Assembly (NCBI RefSeq): GCF_002128425.1
Contig: NZ_NESS01000001.1
Span: 620,001 to 684,000, forward strand
Source: Gottfriedia acidiceleris
GTDB lineage: Bacteria; Bacillota; Bacilli; Bacillales; Bacillaceae_G
Length of the DNA: 64,000 nt
Reading direction: 5' to 3'
Shown in pieces: positions 50,546 to 59,441 of this stretch; position 1 is the stretch's first letter, and each line of letters starts with the position of its first letter. Under the pieces are notes generated by a model. That model was not told the origin of the DNA. It saw nothing but the letters and a program-made list of their open reading frames with translations, and did no database searches. The position numbers and the translations under genes are program-made.

Positions 50546-51928
50546 ATGCATGTCGATTTAACTGCCATACATTGGCTTTATGTAGCATTTATAGGTTTAA
50601 TTATTTTATTTTTAATTCTAAGACGTGACACAAGCCTAGTCTGCCTCGCAGGAATTTTCCTTCTTGGCTTAGTTGCGACTGAGTCACTCTCTAGCTCAGT
50701 AAGTATTTTGTTTTCAAGTTTCATCTACGCTATAACCGAATTACTTTCTACAATTCTAGTAATCTCGATTATCGTTTCAATGAGTAAAGCTTTAACTGAT
50801 AGTGGAGTGCATCAGGCACTCATCAGTCCGTTCACAAAGGTGATGCGAAACGCCACACTAGCCTATTGGACGATTGGTATTGTCATGATGGTTGTATCTT
50901 GGTTTTTCTGGCCTTCGCCTGCAGTAGCTTTAATTGGTGCGGTTTTACTTCCTGTTGCTTTAAGGGTTGGGTTACCGGCACTCGGAGTTGCGATGGCAAT
51001 GAACTTATTCGGTCATGGTATTGCTCTTTCAAGTGATTACGTCATTCAAGGAGCTCCAAAACTAACAGCTGACGCAGCTGGTATACCGGTTTCAGATGTT
51101 TTACATGCAAGTATTCCACTTGTAATCGTAATGGGTGTCGTGACAACTGTAGTTGCTTTTTATTTCTTAAAACGAGATATGAAAAGAGGTCTATTAACAG
51201 TTGAACTACCCGAAGAAGAGACTAAAGCTGAGGATTATCTGCTTTCATCTACTCAACAAAAATGGATGGCCGCTCTTGTTTTCATTTTATTTGCAGTAGA
51301 TATTTGGGCAATGGTTCATTTCAACTTACAAGGTGGAGATGCAACAGCATTAATCGGGGGTACTGCATTAATCATCCTTTCATTTCTATCCATGTTGGGG
51401 CATAAAAATAAAGGATTTGAAGAGGTAACAAATTATTTAATTCATGGATTCAAATTTGGGTTTAGAGTATTTGGTCCGGTTATACCAATTGCTGCTTTCT
51501 TCTATCTTGGGGATAGTGGATTTACGGCAATTATTGGAGATTACTTGCCAAAAGGATCACATGGAATTGTAAATGATTTAGGTTTTGCTCTAGCACATTC
51601 AGTACCTGTAAATCCTGGGGTTGCAGGAGTAACTTTAACTACCGTTGGGGCGATTACAGGTTTAGATGGATCTGGATTCTCTGGTATTTCACTTGCTGGA
51701 TCTGTTGCTTCATTATTTGCTACGGCGATTGGCCATGGGGTTGCAACATTAACTGCTATGGGGCAGATTGCAGCGATTTGGGTTGGTGGTGGAACGTTGA
51801 TTCCTTGGGCGTTGATTCCTGCTGCGGCGATTTGTAATGTTAGTCCGTTTGAGTTGGCTAGGCGGAATTTGTTGCCTGTTTTGATTGGGTTGGTTGTTAC
51901 TACTGTTGTTGCGATTTTCTTAATATAA
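50546..51928 (+). CDS. Multi-TM transporter of unknown substrate
   Basis: A 460-residue protein with about 12 helices in two similar halves, each with a Gly/Pro-rich broken-helix region (FWPSPAVALIGAVLLPVALRVGLPALG; AHSVPVNPGVAGVTLTTVG). This inverted-repeat plan is that of ion-transporter-superfamily carriers (GntP, CitMHS, DctM-like). The substrate is probably a carboxylate or amino acid. GGGGGCTATTTCC precedes the ATG. It is divergent from the amino-acid ABC operon, and the IclR gene downstream of that operon may control both. The last 100 bases are G-rich compared with the rest. Confidence 0.7.
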   Translation: MHVDLTAIHWLYVAFIGLIILFLILRRDTSLVCLAGIFLLGLVATESLSSSVSILFSSFIYAITELLSTILVISIIVSMSKALTDSGVHQALISPFTKVMRNATLAYWTIGIVMMVVSWFFWPSPAVALIGAVLLPVALRVGLPALGVAMAMNLFGHGIALSSDYVIQGAPKLTADAAGIPVSDVLHASIPLVIVMGVVTTVVAFYFLKRDMKRGLLTVELPEEETKAEDYLLSSTQQKWMAALVFILFAVDIWAMVHFNLQGGDATALIGGTALIILSFLSMLGHKNKGFEEVTNYLIHGFKFGFRVFGPVIPIAAFFYLGDSGFTAIIGDYLPKGSHGIVNDLGFALAHSVPVNPGVAGVTLTTVGAITGLDGSGFSGISLAGSVASLFATAIGHGVATLTAMGQIAAIWVGGGTLIPWALIPAAAICNVSPFELARRNLLPVLIGLVVTTVVAIFLI

Positions 51929-51982
51929 CTGAATTGAAGTGTATTTAACTAACGAATCTTTATATTAATAGAAATAAAATAA

Positions 51983-52029
51983 AAAAAGCTACACATAAAC
52001 TATCAAATAGTTTTCGACGTAGCTTTTTT
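51983..52029 (+). terminator. Terminator after the multi-TM transporter gene
   Basis: AAAAAGCTAC pairs with GTAGCTTTTT, with a second stem AACTAT/ATAGTT inside, then T run. 55 bases after the stop. Confidence 0.85.
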
Positions 52030-52188
52030 ATTATTTCGATTTTTATTTCACAAAAAATATAACTTTAGTAAACAATTTCCACTATTAAATCTAATATAAT
52101 AAAAATACTCCTCGGATCAGATAGTATTACAAATTTAATCGGCATTGATAAACAATTTATTGTAATAAAAGAAAGGTAAGAATTATTT

Positions 52189-52632
52189 ATGGACAATAGC
52201 AAAATAAAATCTATATCCTTTATTTTCATTTATTTACTATTAACTTCAATCTCTATGGCTATTCCTTTTTCAATTTTGATCCAACTAGAGACAAATCAGC
52301 CCGAAACAATAAATCTATCAGTTTTCGATAGCATTATTACAATTCCTTTTTACTTAACTTGTTTATTATTTCCATATACTTTATTAGTTAAAGTAGCATC
52401 TTATTTTCTTAAATTAATAATTAATAAGTTTGTTGAAATGAGAAGTAACTTGTTTGATGTAGTAATATTTATTACTCTTTTCATATTACCTATACTATTC
52501 TTGCCAAGAGTTCTAAATATAATTGTCAAAACAGAATTTAATTATTTAATAAATCCATATCTATTTATTCCTTTCATAGGAGCTTTAACAATGACTTTTT
52601 TAGAAAACAAAAAGTACAAAAATTTAAAATAA
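52189..52632 (+). CDS. Hypothetical four-helix membrane protein
   Basis: A 147-residue protein with hydrophobic helices at about 8-30, 45-70, 88-105 and 120-137, and few charged residues. GAAAGGTAAG stands before the ATG. Nothing in it points to a function. It converges on the phosphodiester glycosidase gene with only 32 bases between stops and no strong terminator there. Confidence 0.55.
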   Translation: MDNSKIKSISFIFIYLLLTSISMAIPFSILIQLETNQPETINLSVFDSIITIPFYLTCLLFPYTLLVKVASYFLKLIINKFVEMRSNLFDVVIFITLFILPILFLPRVLNIIVKTEFNYLINPYLFIPFIGALTMTFLENKKYKNLK

Positions 52633-52664
52633 GTAATTTATTCTATCCTAGGTAATAGATATTT

Positions 52665-53357
52665 TTAATTCATATTTATTATCCTAATCATATTAAAAAT
52701 ATATCTCTTATCACCGTTTTTAGTAAATTCTTTACATTTCATAGATGTAGAGCCTGATCCATCCAAAACAATAGAGTTAGTTGTACTTAATCCTAAATGT
52801 TTAATATAATTTTTTAAGCTTGGAATTGTTTGTGGAATATCAGTAACTATTAAATAAGCATTGGAATTATCCCAAGCTAATACAGTTCGCGAAAGAGGTG
52901 CATGATATGCTTTTGCTCCCCATGCATCCAATGAATAATCATTTCCTCCAATAATTTGTGAATATGTTGGATACTTTGTGATAATATCTTTACTTTGTTT
53001 TGCATACATATAAGTCATTTTTTTCTTACCGCCTGAAGTATAAATCACTGCTGTTTTCCTAGAAATTGAATTTGAAGATGTTCCATTGTAATGATAATTC
53101 TTAGCAATTTTTTTCCCTTTTACTACTAAATTAACATTATTCTCTGTTCTATCCACACAAATTGAACGAGAGCTAGTAGGTGTATCTTTATAATTACTAC
53201 TCGAAAAAAAGCCCCCGTTTATTCCAAAGTATGAAGTGTCTGCAAGTGGTCTACAGATCGTCTCAGTACAGATATTACTTATTTTAGTTTTAATTACATG
53301 AAGTGTTGGTCTCCCCATTATCATTAGTTCTTTTGAATACTTGTAATTTGTTGCCAT
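52665..53357 (-). CDS. Phosphodiester glycosidase (NAGPA/DUF2233) domain protein
   Basis: A 230-residue protein with the NAGPA fold: FGINGGFFSSSNYKDTP near residue 48, GKKIAKNYHYNG, and the diagnostic end SIVLDGSGSTSMKCK near 200, normally LDGGGSTT. No signal peptide is visible; the N-terminus (MATNYKYSKELMIMGRP) is polar, so it may be cytoplasmic or leave by another route. In the family, such domains cleave phosphodiester-linked sugars of wall polymers or exopolymers. TTTGGAGGAATCG precedes the ATG. Confidence 0.8.
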   Translation of the reverse strand: MATNYKYSKELMIMGRPTLHVIKTKISNICTETICRPLADTSYFGINGGFFSSSNYKDTPTSSRSICVDRTENNVNLVVKGKKIAKNYHYNGTSSNSISRKTAVIYTSGGKKKMTYMYAKQSKDIITKYPTYSQIIGGNDYSLDAWGAKAYHAPLSRTVLAWDNSNAYLIVTDIPQTIPSLKNYIKHLGLSTTNSIVLDGSGSTSMKCKEFTKNGDKRYIFNMIRIINMN

Positions 53358-53604
53358 ACGTTCGATTCCTCCAAATTTTTTAACTTACATTTAGTAAGTA
53401 AATAAATTAAGTAGGAATCTATTAAAGTATTTGTGAAATTTCTATGACATCAAAATTCATTAATAGAAAATTAATTTAAGAAACAAATTTCACTGTTTGC
53501 TCCAAAATAAGTTTACCCTAATAATGCTCTTGACAACAGTTTGGACATATATAATAATTCTAAAGTCGCGATATCGGAGTTTCTAAAAAATATAGGTCTT
53601 AAAT

Positions 53605-53634
53605 AAAAAAGTAGCTTTGTAGGCTACTTTTTTT
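53605..53634 (-). terminator. Terminator that contains the stop codon of the 53.6 kb gene
   Basis: AAAAAAGTAGC pairs with GCTACTTTTTT. The TAG stop (53624-53626) is part of the stem, so translation ends inside the terminator. Confidence 0.8.
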
Positions 53635-54079
53635 GTTGAACTAAAACGATATTATTCTGCTTTTTAATAATCTTAAATTTTGAATTATTAGCTTCAAACA
53701 TTTTACTTTTTACTAAATTAAAATCACCTTTTTTTCTAGGGAAATTAACATAAGAAACAATTTCTTTATCTTTAATAAAAACCATTAGATTAATTGTATC
53801 ATCATAATTAATATTCGATTCAATTTTAACATTTGTTTTTAAATGCATTCTTCTAATTTCTTCTTTTAAGTCAGCATAGGGAGTAATTAAATAAAGCTGA
53901 TCCCAATTTAATCCTTGAATATCATTTTTAAAATCAATTGTATCTTTAGAAATAATTATTGATGCTATTTTTTTTTTCAATTTGGTATCTTCTTTTATAT
54001 CTGTTAGATGGTGTTTATAAAAAATTCCAATAGCTAATACAATTGCAACTAGAATAATTGAAACAAAAAGCTTTTTCAT
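53624..54079 (-). CDS. Hypothetical membrane-anchored protein
   Basis: A 151-residue protein with one N-terminal helix (MKKLFVSIILVAIVLAIGIFY) and an extracytoplasmic domain with DTIDFKNDIQGLNWDQLYLITPYADLKE and VSYVNFPRKKGDF. This WDxxYxITPY pattern occurs in small Bacillus proteins of unknown role. GTGGAAAA precedes the ATG. Confidence 0.6.
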   Translation of the reverse strand: MKKLFVSIILVAIVLAIGIFYKHHLTDIKEDTKLKKKIASIIISKDTIDFKNDIQGLNWDQLYLITPYADLKEEIRRMHLKTNVKIESNINYDDTINLMVFIKDKEIVSYVNFPRKKGDFNLVKSKMFEANNSKFKIIKKQNNIVLVQQKK

Positions 54080-54480
54080 TTTTCCACTCCACTTTCACTT
54101 AGTCCATTAGTTCTCTTTCATCTCTCAGTATTTCATTTATAGACTATCAACCTCTACTTTTATAGATTATCATTAATTTAAGTTATTAAAGTTATTATTT
54201 GTTACAGAATTTGGAAAATATCATTTTAAATTCTTTCACCCATGTATACCAATACTCATAGAAACAAAAAAAGCCACCTTTACAGACTCAATCGTTTTTT
54301 CATAAAATTCTTAAAAGCAGTATGAGTATCTAACAAATTAAAAAACCAAGGAATAATTTTCGGTTCTTAAAATACAATAATCAGCTAACAAATTCCCGAA
54401 ACTGTTGATAATATCTTTTTAATTTCACTGATTGTTCACATAAAATACTATTCCACACTTATATCTCTCCGAAATAATTA
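54080..54480. other. AT-rich gap with no gene seen
   Basis: About 400 bases upstream of two small rightward units and the leftward 53.6 kb gene. I see neither a frame with a ribosome binding site nor a clear hairpin. Confidence 0.4.
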
Positions 54481-54669
54481 ATGAAAGACAAAAATTTACG
54501 GTGCGATTGCTGCATTTTAAAGTGCAGGTAGTACTGCAATTTTTTATGGTTTAACTGGGGCATATTTTACTAATCTAGCATTAGATGTTGATCTTCGAAA
54601 AGCTGGAAATAATCGAGCATTTACATACAAGTGACATGGGCTCTAGTTTATTGGACTAAAAAACAATAG
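54481..54669 (+). pseudogene. Remnant of a short membrane protein gene
   Basis: Reading MKDKN, shift, YGAIAAF, TAA, SAGSTAIFYGLTGAYFTNLA, LDVDLRKAGNNRAFTYK, TGA/shift, TWALVYWTKKQ, stop at 54667. Three lesions break what was a protein of about 62 residues. The sORF at 54684 follows 14 bases later, so both may have been one operon. Confidence 0.55.
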
Positions 54670-54683
54670 AGGTGACCGAATAA

Positions 54684-54851
54684 ATGGAAAATGCCCCTGC
54701 TATAATTGTCTTATTGCTTAATATTATAATATTTATATTAATTCTAAGAGATATTAAAAATTATACATTAAAATTTACCTATATAAAATTTTTATTTGGA
54801 TTTCTAGCAACTGTACTAATAATAAATACAATAATATTGATACTTAGCTAA
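54684..54851 (+). CDS. Small two-helix membrane protein, 55 residues
   Basis: GAGGTGACC precedes the ATG. The product starts MENAPAIIVLLLNIIIFILILRD and has a second helix (IKFLFGFLATVLIINTIILILS). Family unknown. Confidence 0.5.
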   Translation: MENAPAIIVLLLNIIIFILILRDIKNYTLKFTYIKFLFGFLATVLIINTIILILS

Positions 54852-55089
54852 TGATGTAGGCTACAGAAATTTAGGACATATTCATGGAATAATTCTAAAA
54901 CGGACTTCCAATTAGTGGTAAACCAACATTTTTAAATATATGTTCTAAAATATCTATTAGATATATTGTAATATTTATGTTTTTGTTAATAATCGTTATA
55001 AATCTTTCAATGTTTATTTTAGTGTAACTAATATTGTAAAAAGCACATGATTAAAATGTACTTTTTTAAATGAAAGGAATGAAATGAAA

Positions 55090-55126
55090 AAAATAAAGTC
55101 CTACTAATCAAGATAGTAGGACTTTA
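55090..55126 (-). terminator. Terminator of the 55.2 kb gene
   Basis: AAAGTCCTACTA pairs perfectly with TAGTAGGACTTT, followed by ATTTTTTT on the minus strand. Confidence 0.88.
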
Positions 55127-55152
55127 CACAAGTCTATTAATTTGAGATATAT

Positions 55153-55539
55153 TTACAAACTTAATAAATTTTTCTCTTTAATTAAATTCAAAATGAAATT
55201 GTTATCACTTAATCCTGTGGCAAAATTCCAATTTACATAAAAGTATATAACCTCATTATTTATTAATCTCAACTTTATCGGTTTCGCTGATTGTAAGAAG
55301 AAAAGTCTTGATTGAGTTGTGAATAATTTTGAACTAACAACTTTATCATTTTCCAATCTCAAATCAATGATGTCTTGCCAATTAATAGTTTTCCAACCTT
55401 TAAATTCAATTCCATCATCGTTAATAAATAATTCTCCTTGATGTGTAAGTAAGTTTTTTATATGAAGTCTAGTCATTAATGATAATTTCTTTTCTTTAAT
55501 TTCAATATTAGTTGCTCCATGAAAGTTTAATTTTTTCAT
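55153..55539 (-). CDS. Hypothetical protein with PH-like strand pattern
   Basis: A 128-residue soluble protein rich in strands: GATNIEIKEKKLSLMTRLHIKN, QGELFINDDGIEFKGWKTINWQDIIDLRL, KPIKLRLINNEVIYFYVNW. The order resembles small PH/GRAM-like domains of Bacillus membrane-associated proteins; I cannot confirm it. TTGAGAGG precedes the ATG. A broken copy of its first 26 codons lies at 56315-56408. Confidence 0.6.
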   Translation of the reverse strand: MKKLNFHGATNIEIKEKKLSLMTRLHIKNLLTHQGELFINDDGIEFKGWKTINWQDIIDLRLENDKVVSSKLFTTQSRLFFLQSAKPIKLRLINNEVIYFYVNWNFATGLSDNNFILNLIKEKNLLSL

Positions 55540-55655
55540 CCTCTCAACTCCTATTATTTAATTTAAATCTAAAATCTACAAATCATTTTACTCGATCAAC
55601 TATTGATGGAACTTTATCCTCTTTTGACATATTTCCAACCATATTAATGATTCAA

Positions 55656-56150
55656 TTAAAAGGATTTGATTACAAATAGGAAAAGTTTCTGGAAAATCAA
55701 AAGAAAAATATTTGCCGAGATTATCCCGACATTGAAATTTATTATGTCTTTAATTTTTAAACCCAAAAGAACAGAAAATAATAATGAAAAAATAATAGGT
55801 ATAATATATCTATAATCTTGTACGGTAAAGAAAAATTGACTATTATATTCTATTAGAAGATATGTTATTAAAAATAAAATTTGATTAACTAAGAAGATCG
55901 TAAATAAAACTTTTTCTTGATTTGTATTATCATCAAAATTAAATGATGTAAATCTGTCTAAAATAAAGTTAAACAAAATTTTAATAAAATGAATACATAT
56001 TAGCATGACAATAATTATAGCAAATACAGCTATTATTATATTTGATTGTGACCACTGAATATTATAAAAATCCTTAATTTCTATAAATAATAGAAATATA
56101 ATCGCGAATAATAAAGAAAAATTCATAAAAAACATTGATTTTGAATTCAT
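55656..56150 (-). CDS. Hypothetical four-helix membrane protein
   Basis: A 164-residue protein with helices at about 5-24, 34-62, 83-102 and 113-130, plus a hydrophobic end (GIISANIFLLIFQKLFLFV). The loop DRFTSFNFDDNTNQEK is the only polar part. GAGAGGTTAGTAAT precedes the ATG. It lies between the intact and the broken copy of the 55.2 kb gene. Role unknown. Confidence 0.55.
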   Translation of the reverse strand: MNSKSMFFMNFSLLFAIIFLLFIEIKDFYNIQWSQSNIIIAVFAIIIVMLICIHFIKILFNFILDRFTSFNFDDNTNQEKVLFTIFLVNQILFLITYLLIEYNSQFFFTVQDYRYIIPIIFSLLFSVLLGLKIKDIINFNVGIISANIFLLIFQKLFLFVIKSF

Positions 56151-56314
56151 ATTACTAACCTCTCAATGTGAGATATGCTACTTAATTTATAAACACAAAA
56201 GATTCGACCTTGAAAATTCTGTCCAAACCAGTTCGCATGTAGCCATTTCTAAATGCTCAAATGGTTCGTCCAAGAAAATATTCCAAGGATAGTCAGTAAA
56301 TAAAGCTGAAATGA

Positions 56315-56408
56315 TTACTTTTGCTTAGATAGATGAAGTCGAGTCATTAATGATAATTTCTTTTCTGCAATTTCAATATTAGTTGCCCCAAAAGATTAAT
56401 TTTTTCAT
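56315..56408 (-). pseudogene. Truncated, frameshifted copy of the 55.2 kb gene
   Basis: The minus strand reads MKKLIFWGN then, one frame over, GATNIEIAEKKLSLMTRLH, after which it diverges to LSKQK and a stop. The intact gene begins MKKLNFHGATNIEIKEKKLS. The same GAGAGG ribosome site precedes it. Confidence 0.8.
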
Positions 56409-56450
56409 CCTCTCAACACCTTTAGTTTCTAAGATTTATTCAGTTCAATT

Positions 56451-57404
56451 TTAATAATACTTAGACCTCTTGTCTGAAATATAAACTACAAAAAGAGAGA
56501 AAAATATTAATATAGTAACCCAAATAAAAATATAGTACATCGGAAATTCATTTCCTGAATGTGTAGAAAATAACGTAGCTTTTGTATCAAAAATTTTGGG
56601 TACTGAATAAAGAATGATGTTTTTAATATCAAATTTCCCCATATTAGGAACTAAAAACATATATATAAACAGAATAGAAGAAGGTAAAATTTTACTGCGT
56701 GTGAGAACAGAAGCAAAATAGAATAATATAGAAAAAAATATATTTATTATTAATATAAATATAATTTGGGTCGGAATTTTATCGGCAAATGAAAAGGAAA
56801 AAATAGAATCATCTATATTTGGAACTGAAGGATCTATTCTCATAAAGAACCTAAATACTATCCATTGATTTATACTATGAACAATAGATATACCTAAAGT
56901 AGATAGTATGATGACCCCTAAGATAGAGACCATTTTATTGATATGGTATTTAACAATTGACTTGTTGATCAGTAAAACTTTCAAGGTTTTATATTTTATA
57001 TCGCAATGTGCTACACAAATTGAGTACATGGAAAAAATAATTGGTAAAATGATCAAAGATATTGAAGAAAATAGTTGGTTGATTGAGTTTATTGGTTTTA
57101 AAGCTTTTAAAGAATATTGATAATTGAGATGTTCGTATTTTAAATAATTATCAACCACTTCTGTATTTGAATCCGGTCTCTTTAAATTTAACTTATCATT
57201 CAATGCGTCCTTTATATCTATATTGTCTCGCCGATAAACCTCTTCTATATGTTTATAATTTTGAAGAGTACTTTTAGTAAGCAAAAATTGAGAATTTACA
57301 ACAAATGCGGATAAAAGAAGTAGCGCTAAAACTAGGATGATAAAGTATTTTGCTTTATATTGGTAATAATATTCTAAACTTATTTCCTTTATAAAATTAG
57401 TCAT
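56451..57404 (-). CDS. ABC transporter permease of the secreted-peptide locus
   Basis: A 317-residue ABC-2-like permease: helix at about 18-38, an extracellular loop of about 70 residues, then five more helices. Its start overlaps the ATPase stop by 8 bases and GGAGAGGATAG lies inside the ATPase end. It ends the unit secreted peptide-ATPase-permease. In comparable loci such a pair exports a peptide or removes it to give immunity. Confidence 0.72.
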   Translation of the reverse strand: MTNFIKEISLEYYYQYKAKYFIILVLALLLLSAFVVNSQFLLTKSTLQNYKHIEEVYRRDNIDIKDALNDKLNLKRPDSNTEVVDNYLKYEHLNYQYSLKALKPINSINQLFSSISLIILPIIFSMYSICVAHCDIKYKTLKVLLINKSIVKYHINKMVSILGVIILSTLGISIVHSINQWIVFRFFMRIDPSVPNIDDSIFSFSFADKIPTQIIFILIINIFFSILFYFASVLTRSKILPSSILFIYMFLVPNMGKFDIKNIILYSVPKIFDTKATLFSTHSGNEFPMYYIFIWVTILIFFSLFVVYISDKRSKYY

Positions 57405-58014
57405 CTATCCTCTCCGAATCTATCAAAATAATTTGTTGATTTTCTAATAAAAAATAATTATCAGCAATTTCCTTATAAAAATGTATCTCATGGCCACTTA
57501 AAATTACTATAGAGGTCTTTTTAAAATCTAATAATAAAGATTTTAGTAATTTCTTGTTTTTTAAATCTAGTCCATTTGTCACTTCATCTAAAATTAAATA
57601 ATTTGGGCTTAAAAGTTTAATTAGTAATAGTCCTACTAACTTTTTTTGACCTAGTGAATAGTTCTTTACTTTCGTATGGTAAAATTGTTCAGTATTTCCA
57701 AATAATTCGGATGCCACATCTAATATCTTCTTTTTTAAAAATCTCTTCTCCGTAAATAGTACAACGTTCTCGTAACCAGTTAAATTTTGATACAAAGGAA
57801 GATCATCATATAAACAGAAAAGTGTTTTAGGATCACCAAAATATATTTCACCGTAAAATTTTTCTAATCCAAGTAAACACTTAAAGAATGTTGTTTTTCC
57901 TGAACCGTTTTCTCCAACCAAATAATATATACCTGGAGCTATGATATTTAGATTAACATCTTTTAAAATTACCTTTTTCCCATATCTCTTTGTTAAACTT
58001 TTAACTTTCAACAT
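57397..58014 (-). CDS. Short ABC ATP-binding protein
   Basis: A 205-residue ATPase: Walker A GENGSGKTT near residue 37, signature YSLGQKKL near 122, Walker B YLILDEVTNGLD near 143, and H-loop SGHE. The Walker B follow-on is DEVTNGLD where DEPTxGLD is usual. The protein is shorter than export ATPases (no C-terminal extension), as seen for bacteriocin-immunity ABC systems. It lies 57 bases after the secreted-peptide gene, across a terminator, so it probably gets read-through transcription. Confidence 0.82.
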   Translation of the reverse strand: MLKVKSLTKRYGKKVILKDVNLNIIAPGIYYLVGENGSGKTTFFKCLLGLEKFYGEIYFGDPKTLFCLYDDLPLYQNLTGYENVVLFTEKRFLKKKILDVASELFGNTEQFYHTKVKNYSLGQKKLVGLLLIKLLSPNYLILDEVTNGLDLKNKKLLKSLLLDFKKTSIVILSGHEIHFYKEIADNYFLLENQQIILIDSERIDD

Positions 58015-58029
58015 CCTTTCACATCCTTA

Positions 58030-58060
58030 AAAAAAAACGACTTAATTAGCTTAAGCCGTC
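58030..58060 (-). terminator. Terminator between the secreted-peptide gene and the ABC genes
   Basis: ACGGCTTAA/TTAAGTCGT with nine T on the minus strand. It lies 10 bases after the stop at 58072 and would leave most transcripts monocistronic. Confidence 0.75.
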
Positions 58061-58071
58061 TCTAGAATGAC

Positions 58072-58602
58072 TTAATTCCACTTATCTTTACCATCTTTAT
58101 AGACAGCATAGTAATCAGTAACATCTTTACTAAATAAACTTACATCTCCCCATGGAGAAACTGACCCAATACTGATAGTTTTTTTCCCCTTCCATTCATG
58201 TACACTAGCAGACTTATAATATACTTTCATTCCTTTAGCTTTAACTAGGTTTGGAAATACCCATCCTACCTCTTGCCATCCGCTACTTGAAGTAACTTTA
58301 CTCCCATTAAATGTAAAGTTAATATAATCTTTTGACCACGCAAAGGTACCACCACGTTTGTACATTACAGTTCTTTTTCCAGTAGTCGCGCGTGTCAATG
58401 GGTTAAGTGAAGTATCATCGTTATCTCGTATAATAACTTTGTTGTTTTCAAAATCTTGAAGCTGCTCTTCTGTTGTAGGATCTAACTTTGATACTGTAGC
58501 AACTTCCTGTTTTTCTTCTGCAAAACCTGAATTTGGTACTGTAACTAATACTAACAAGTACGAAAAAGCGATAACCAAAGCAAATTTAAATATTTTTTTC
58601 AT
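58072..58602 (-). CDS. Secreted protein, candidate bacteriocin-like or surface peptide
   Basis: A 176-residue exported protein. The signal peptide MKKIFKFALVIAFSY ends near GFAEE. An acidic pro-like part (TEEQLQDFENNKVIIRDNDD) precedes a mature-looking domain of about 105 residues, free of Cys and rich in Gly, Trp, Tyr and Lys (KRTVMYKRGGTFAWSKDYINF, SSGWQEVGWVF, KVYYKSASVHEWKGKK). The plan, a Gly/Trp-rich beta domain followed by an ABC ATPase and permease, recalls lactococcin-972-type loci, but similarity to that family is not clear. GGAGGAGAAC precedes the ATG. Confidence 0.6.
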   Translation of the reverse strand: MKKIFKFALVIAFSYLLVLVTVPNSGFAEEKQEVATVSKLDPTTEEQLQDFENNKVIIRDNDDTSLNPLTRATTGKRTVMYKRGGTFAWSKDYINFTFNGSKVTSSSGWQEVGWVFPNLVKAKGMKVYYKSASVHEWKGKKTISIGSVSPWGDVSLFSKDVTDYYAVYKDGKDKWN

Positions 58603-58689
58603 AATGTTCTCCTCCTAACTATAAATTGTGATAACTATCACATATATGCTATTTTTTAAAACTCACATTAACGTATTAATGGAAGATAA

Positions 58690-58749
58690 CTATTCTTTGT
58701 GATTATTTAACATAATCACCTCCACAAATAATATTTTTCTGTTATTAAT
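58690..58749 (-). pseudogene. Dead copy of the small membrane-peptide gene
   Basis: The minus strand reads ATT (in place of ATG) NNRKILF, then loses similarity and ends after VEVIMLNNHKE. It matches MNNREILF of the gene at 59890-60078, and the bases before it (CTAGAAGATAAT, AAAC) match that gene's upstream region too. A strong GGAGGTGATT inside it now precedes an eight-codon frame. Confidence 0.6.
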
Positions 58750-58764
58750 GTTTTTACATAGATA

Positions 58765-58872
58765 TTATCTTCTAGATTTTAGTAAACGTTTACGAAATCA
58801 TCTTAACATTTTAAAAGGTAAATTTTACTAAATTCCAGTGTCATTTTTGTGAACAATTTCACACTTTTTTCT
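58765..58872 (-). repeat. Duplicated leftward promoter region, copy 1, with cre-like palindrome
   Basis: About 105 bases that match 60095-60195: TTTAGTAAACGTTTACG, then CTTA.CAT...AAGGTAAA, TACTAAA, GTCAT.TTTGTGAA and a TTTCACA end. GTAAACGTTTAC (58782-58793) is a perfect palindrome close to the CcpA cre consensus. It precedes the dead peptide copy. Confidence 0.75.
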
Positions 58873-58903
58873 ACAGTTGCCTTTAATCCCATTGAAACCC
58901 CAT

Positions 58904-59102
58904 AAAATTTAACAACTATGTTTCTATTAACATGCATTATTCCTATATTTTTTTGAAAAACAATTTAATCTTCACAAAGGTACTTTTAAAAGTAAAAATT
59001 TGTAACGTTTTACTAAAATATTCATAAAAATTCCACTGAATTCATTCCCAAGATTACTATAATTAAAGACATTATATATTTCATAAAGAGGTAATCGATT
59101 TG
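58904..59102 (+). repeat. Duplicated LCP-gene promoter region, copy 1 (no gene attached)
   Basis: About 200 bases similar to 60822-61022, including TTTCTATTAACATG, TTTAATCTTCACAA, AGTAAAAATTTG, AACGTTTTACTAAAA, CTGAATTCATTCCC and ATTACTATAATTAAA. The -10-like TATAAT is at 59058-59063. After GGTAATCGATTTGAT no LCP reading frame follows, so the gene once attached is gone. Confidence 0.8.
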
Positions 59103-59441
59103 ATAGGGTTCTCTAATAAATTGCAATCGCATCATCTATCGTATTTTATCTTTTATCATTAATACTAATCTCGTTTAATGATTAATTTTGATGAATTAAA
59201 CTGTTCTATATTACTCTATCCTTATATTTAAGTGTAATTATTGGACTTTTATACAGTATTTATAAAATATAAAATAGTTTAACCTTATTATTTATAACCA
59301 TTTTGACGTAGTTACTTGATAAATTTCAGGTTAAGTTTATCAATAATTAATGATTCAAATTCCGTATTTTTTTCTCATTATTGAAACAAATTAAATAGAT
59401 AATCTAAGTTATAATAAAAGAGAAAACTAAAAAAGGAGTAA

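Noticed and set aside
53525-53634. Small RNA driven by TTGACA near 53531 and ended by the hairpin at 53605
   Set aside because: The best -10 has a spacer of only 14 bases, so the promoter is not credible.
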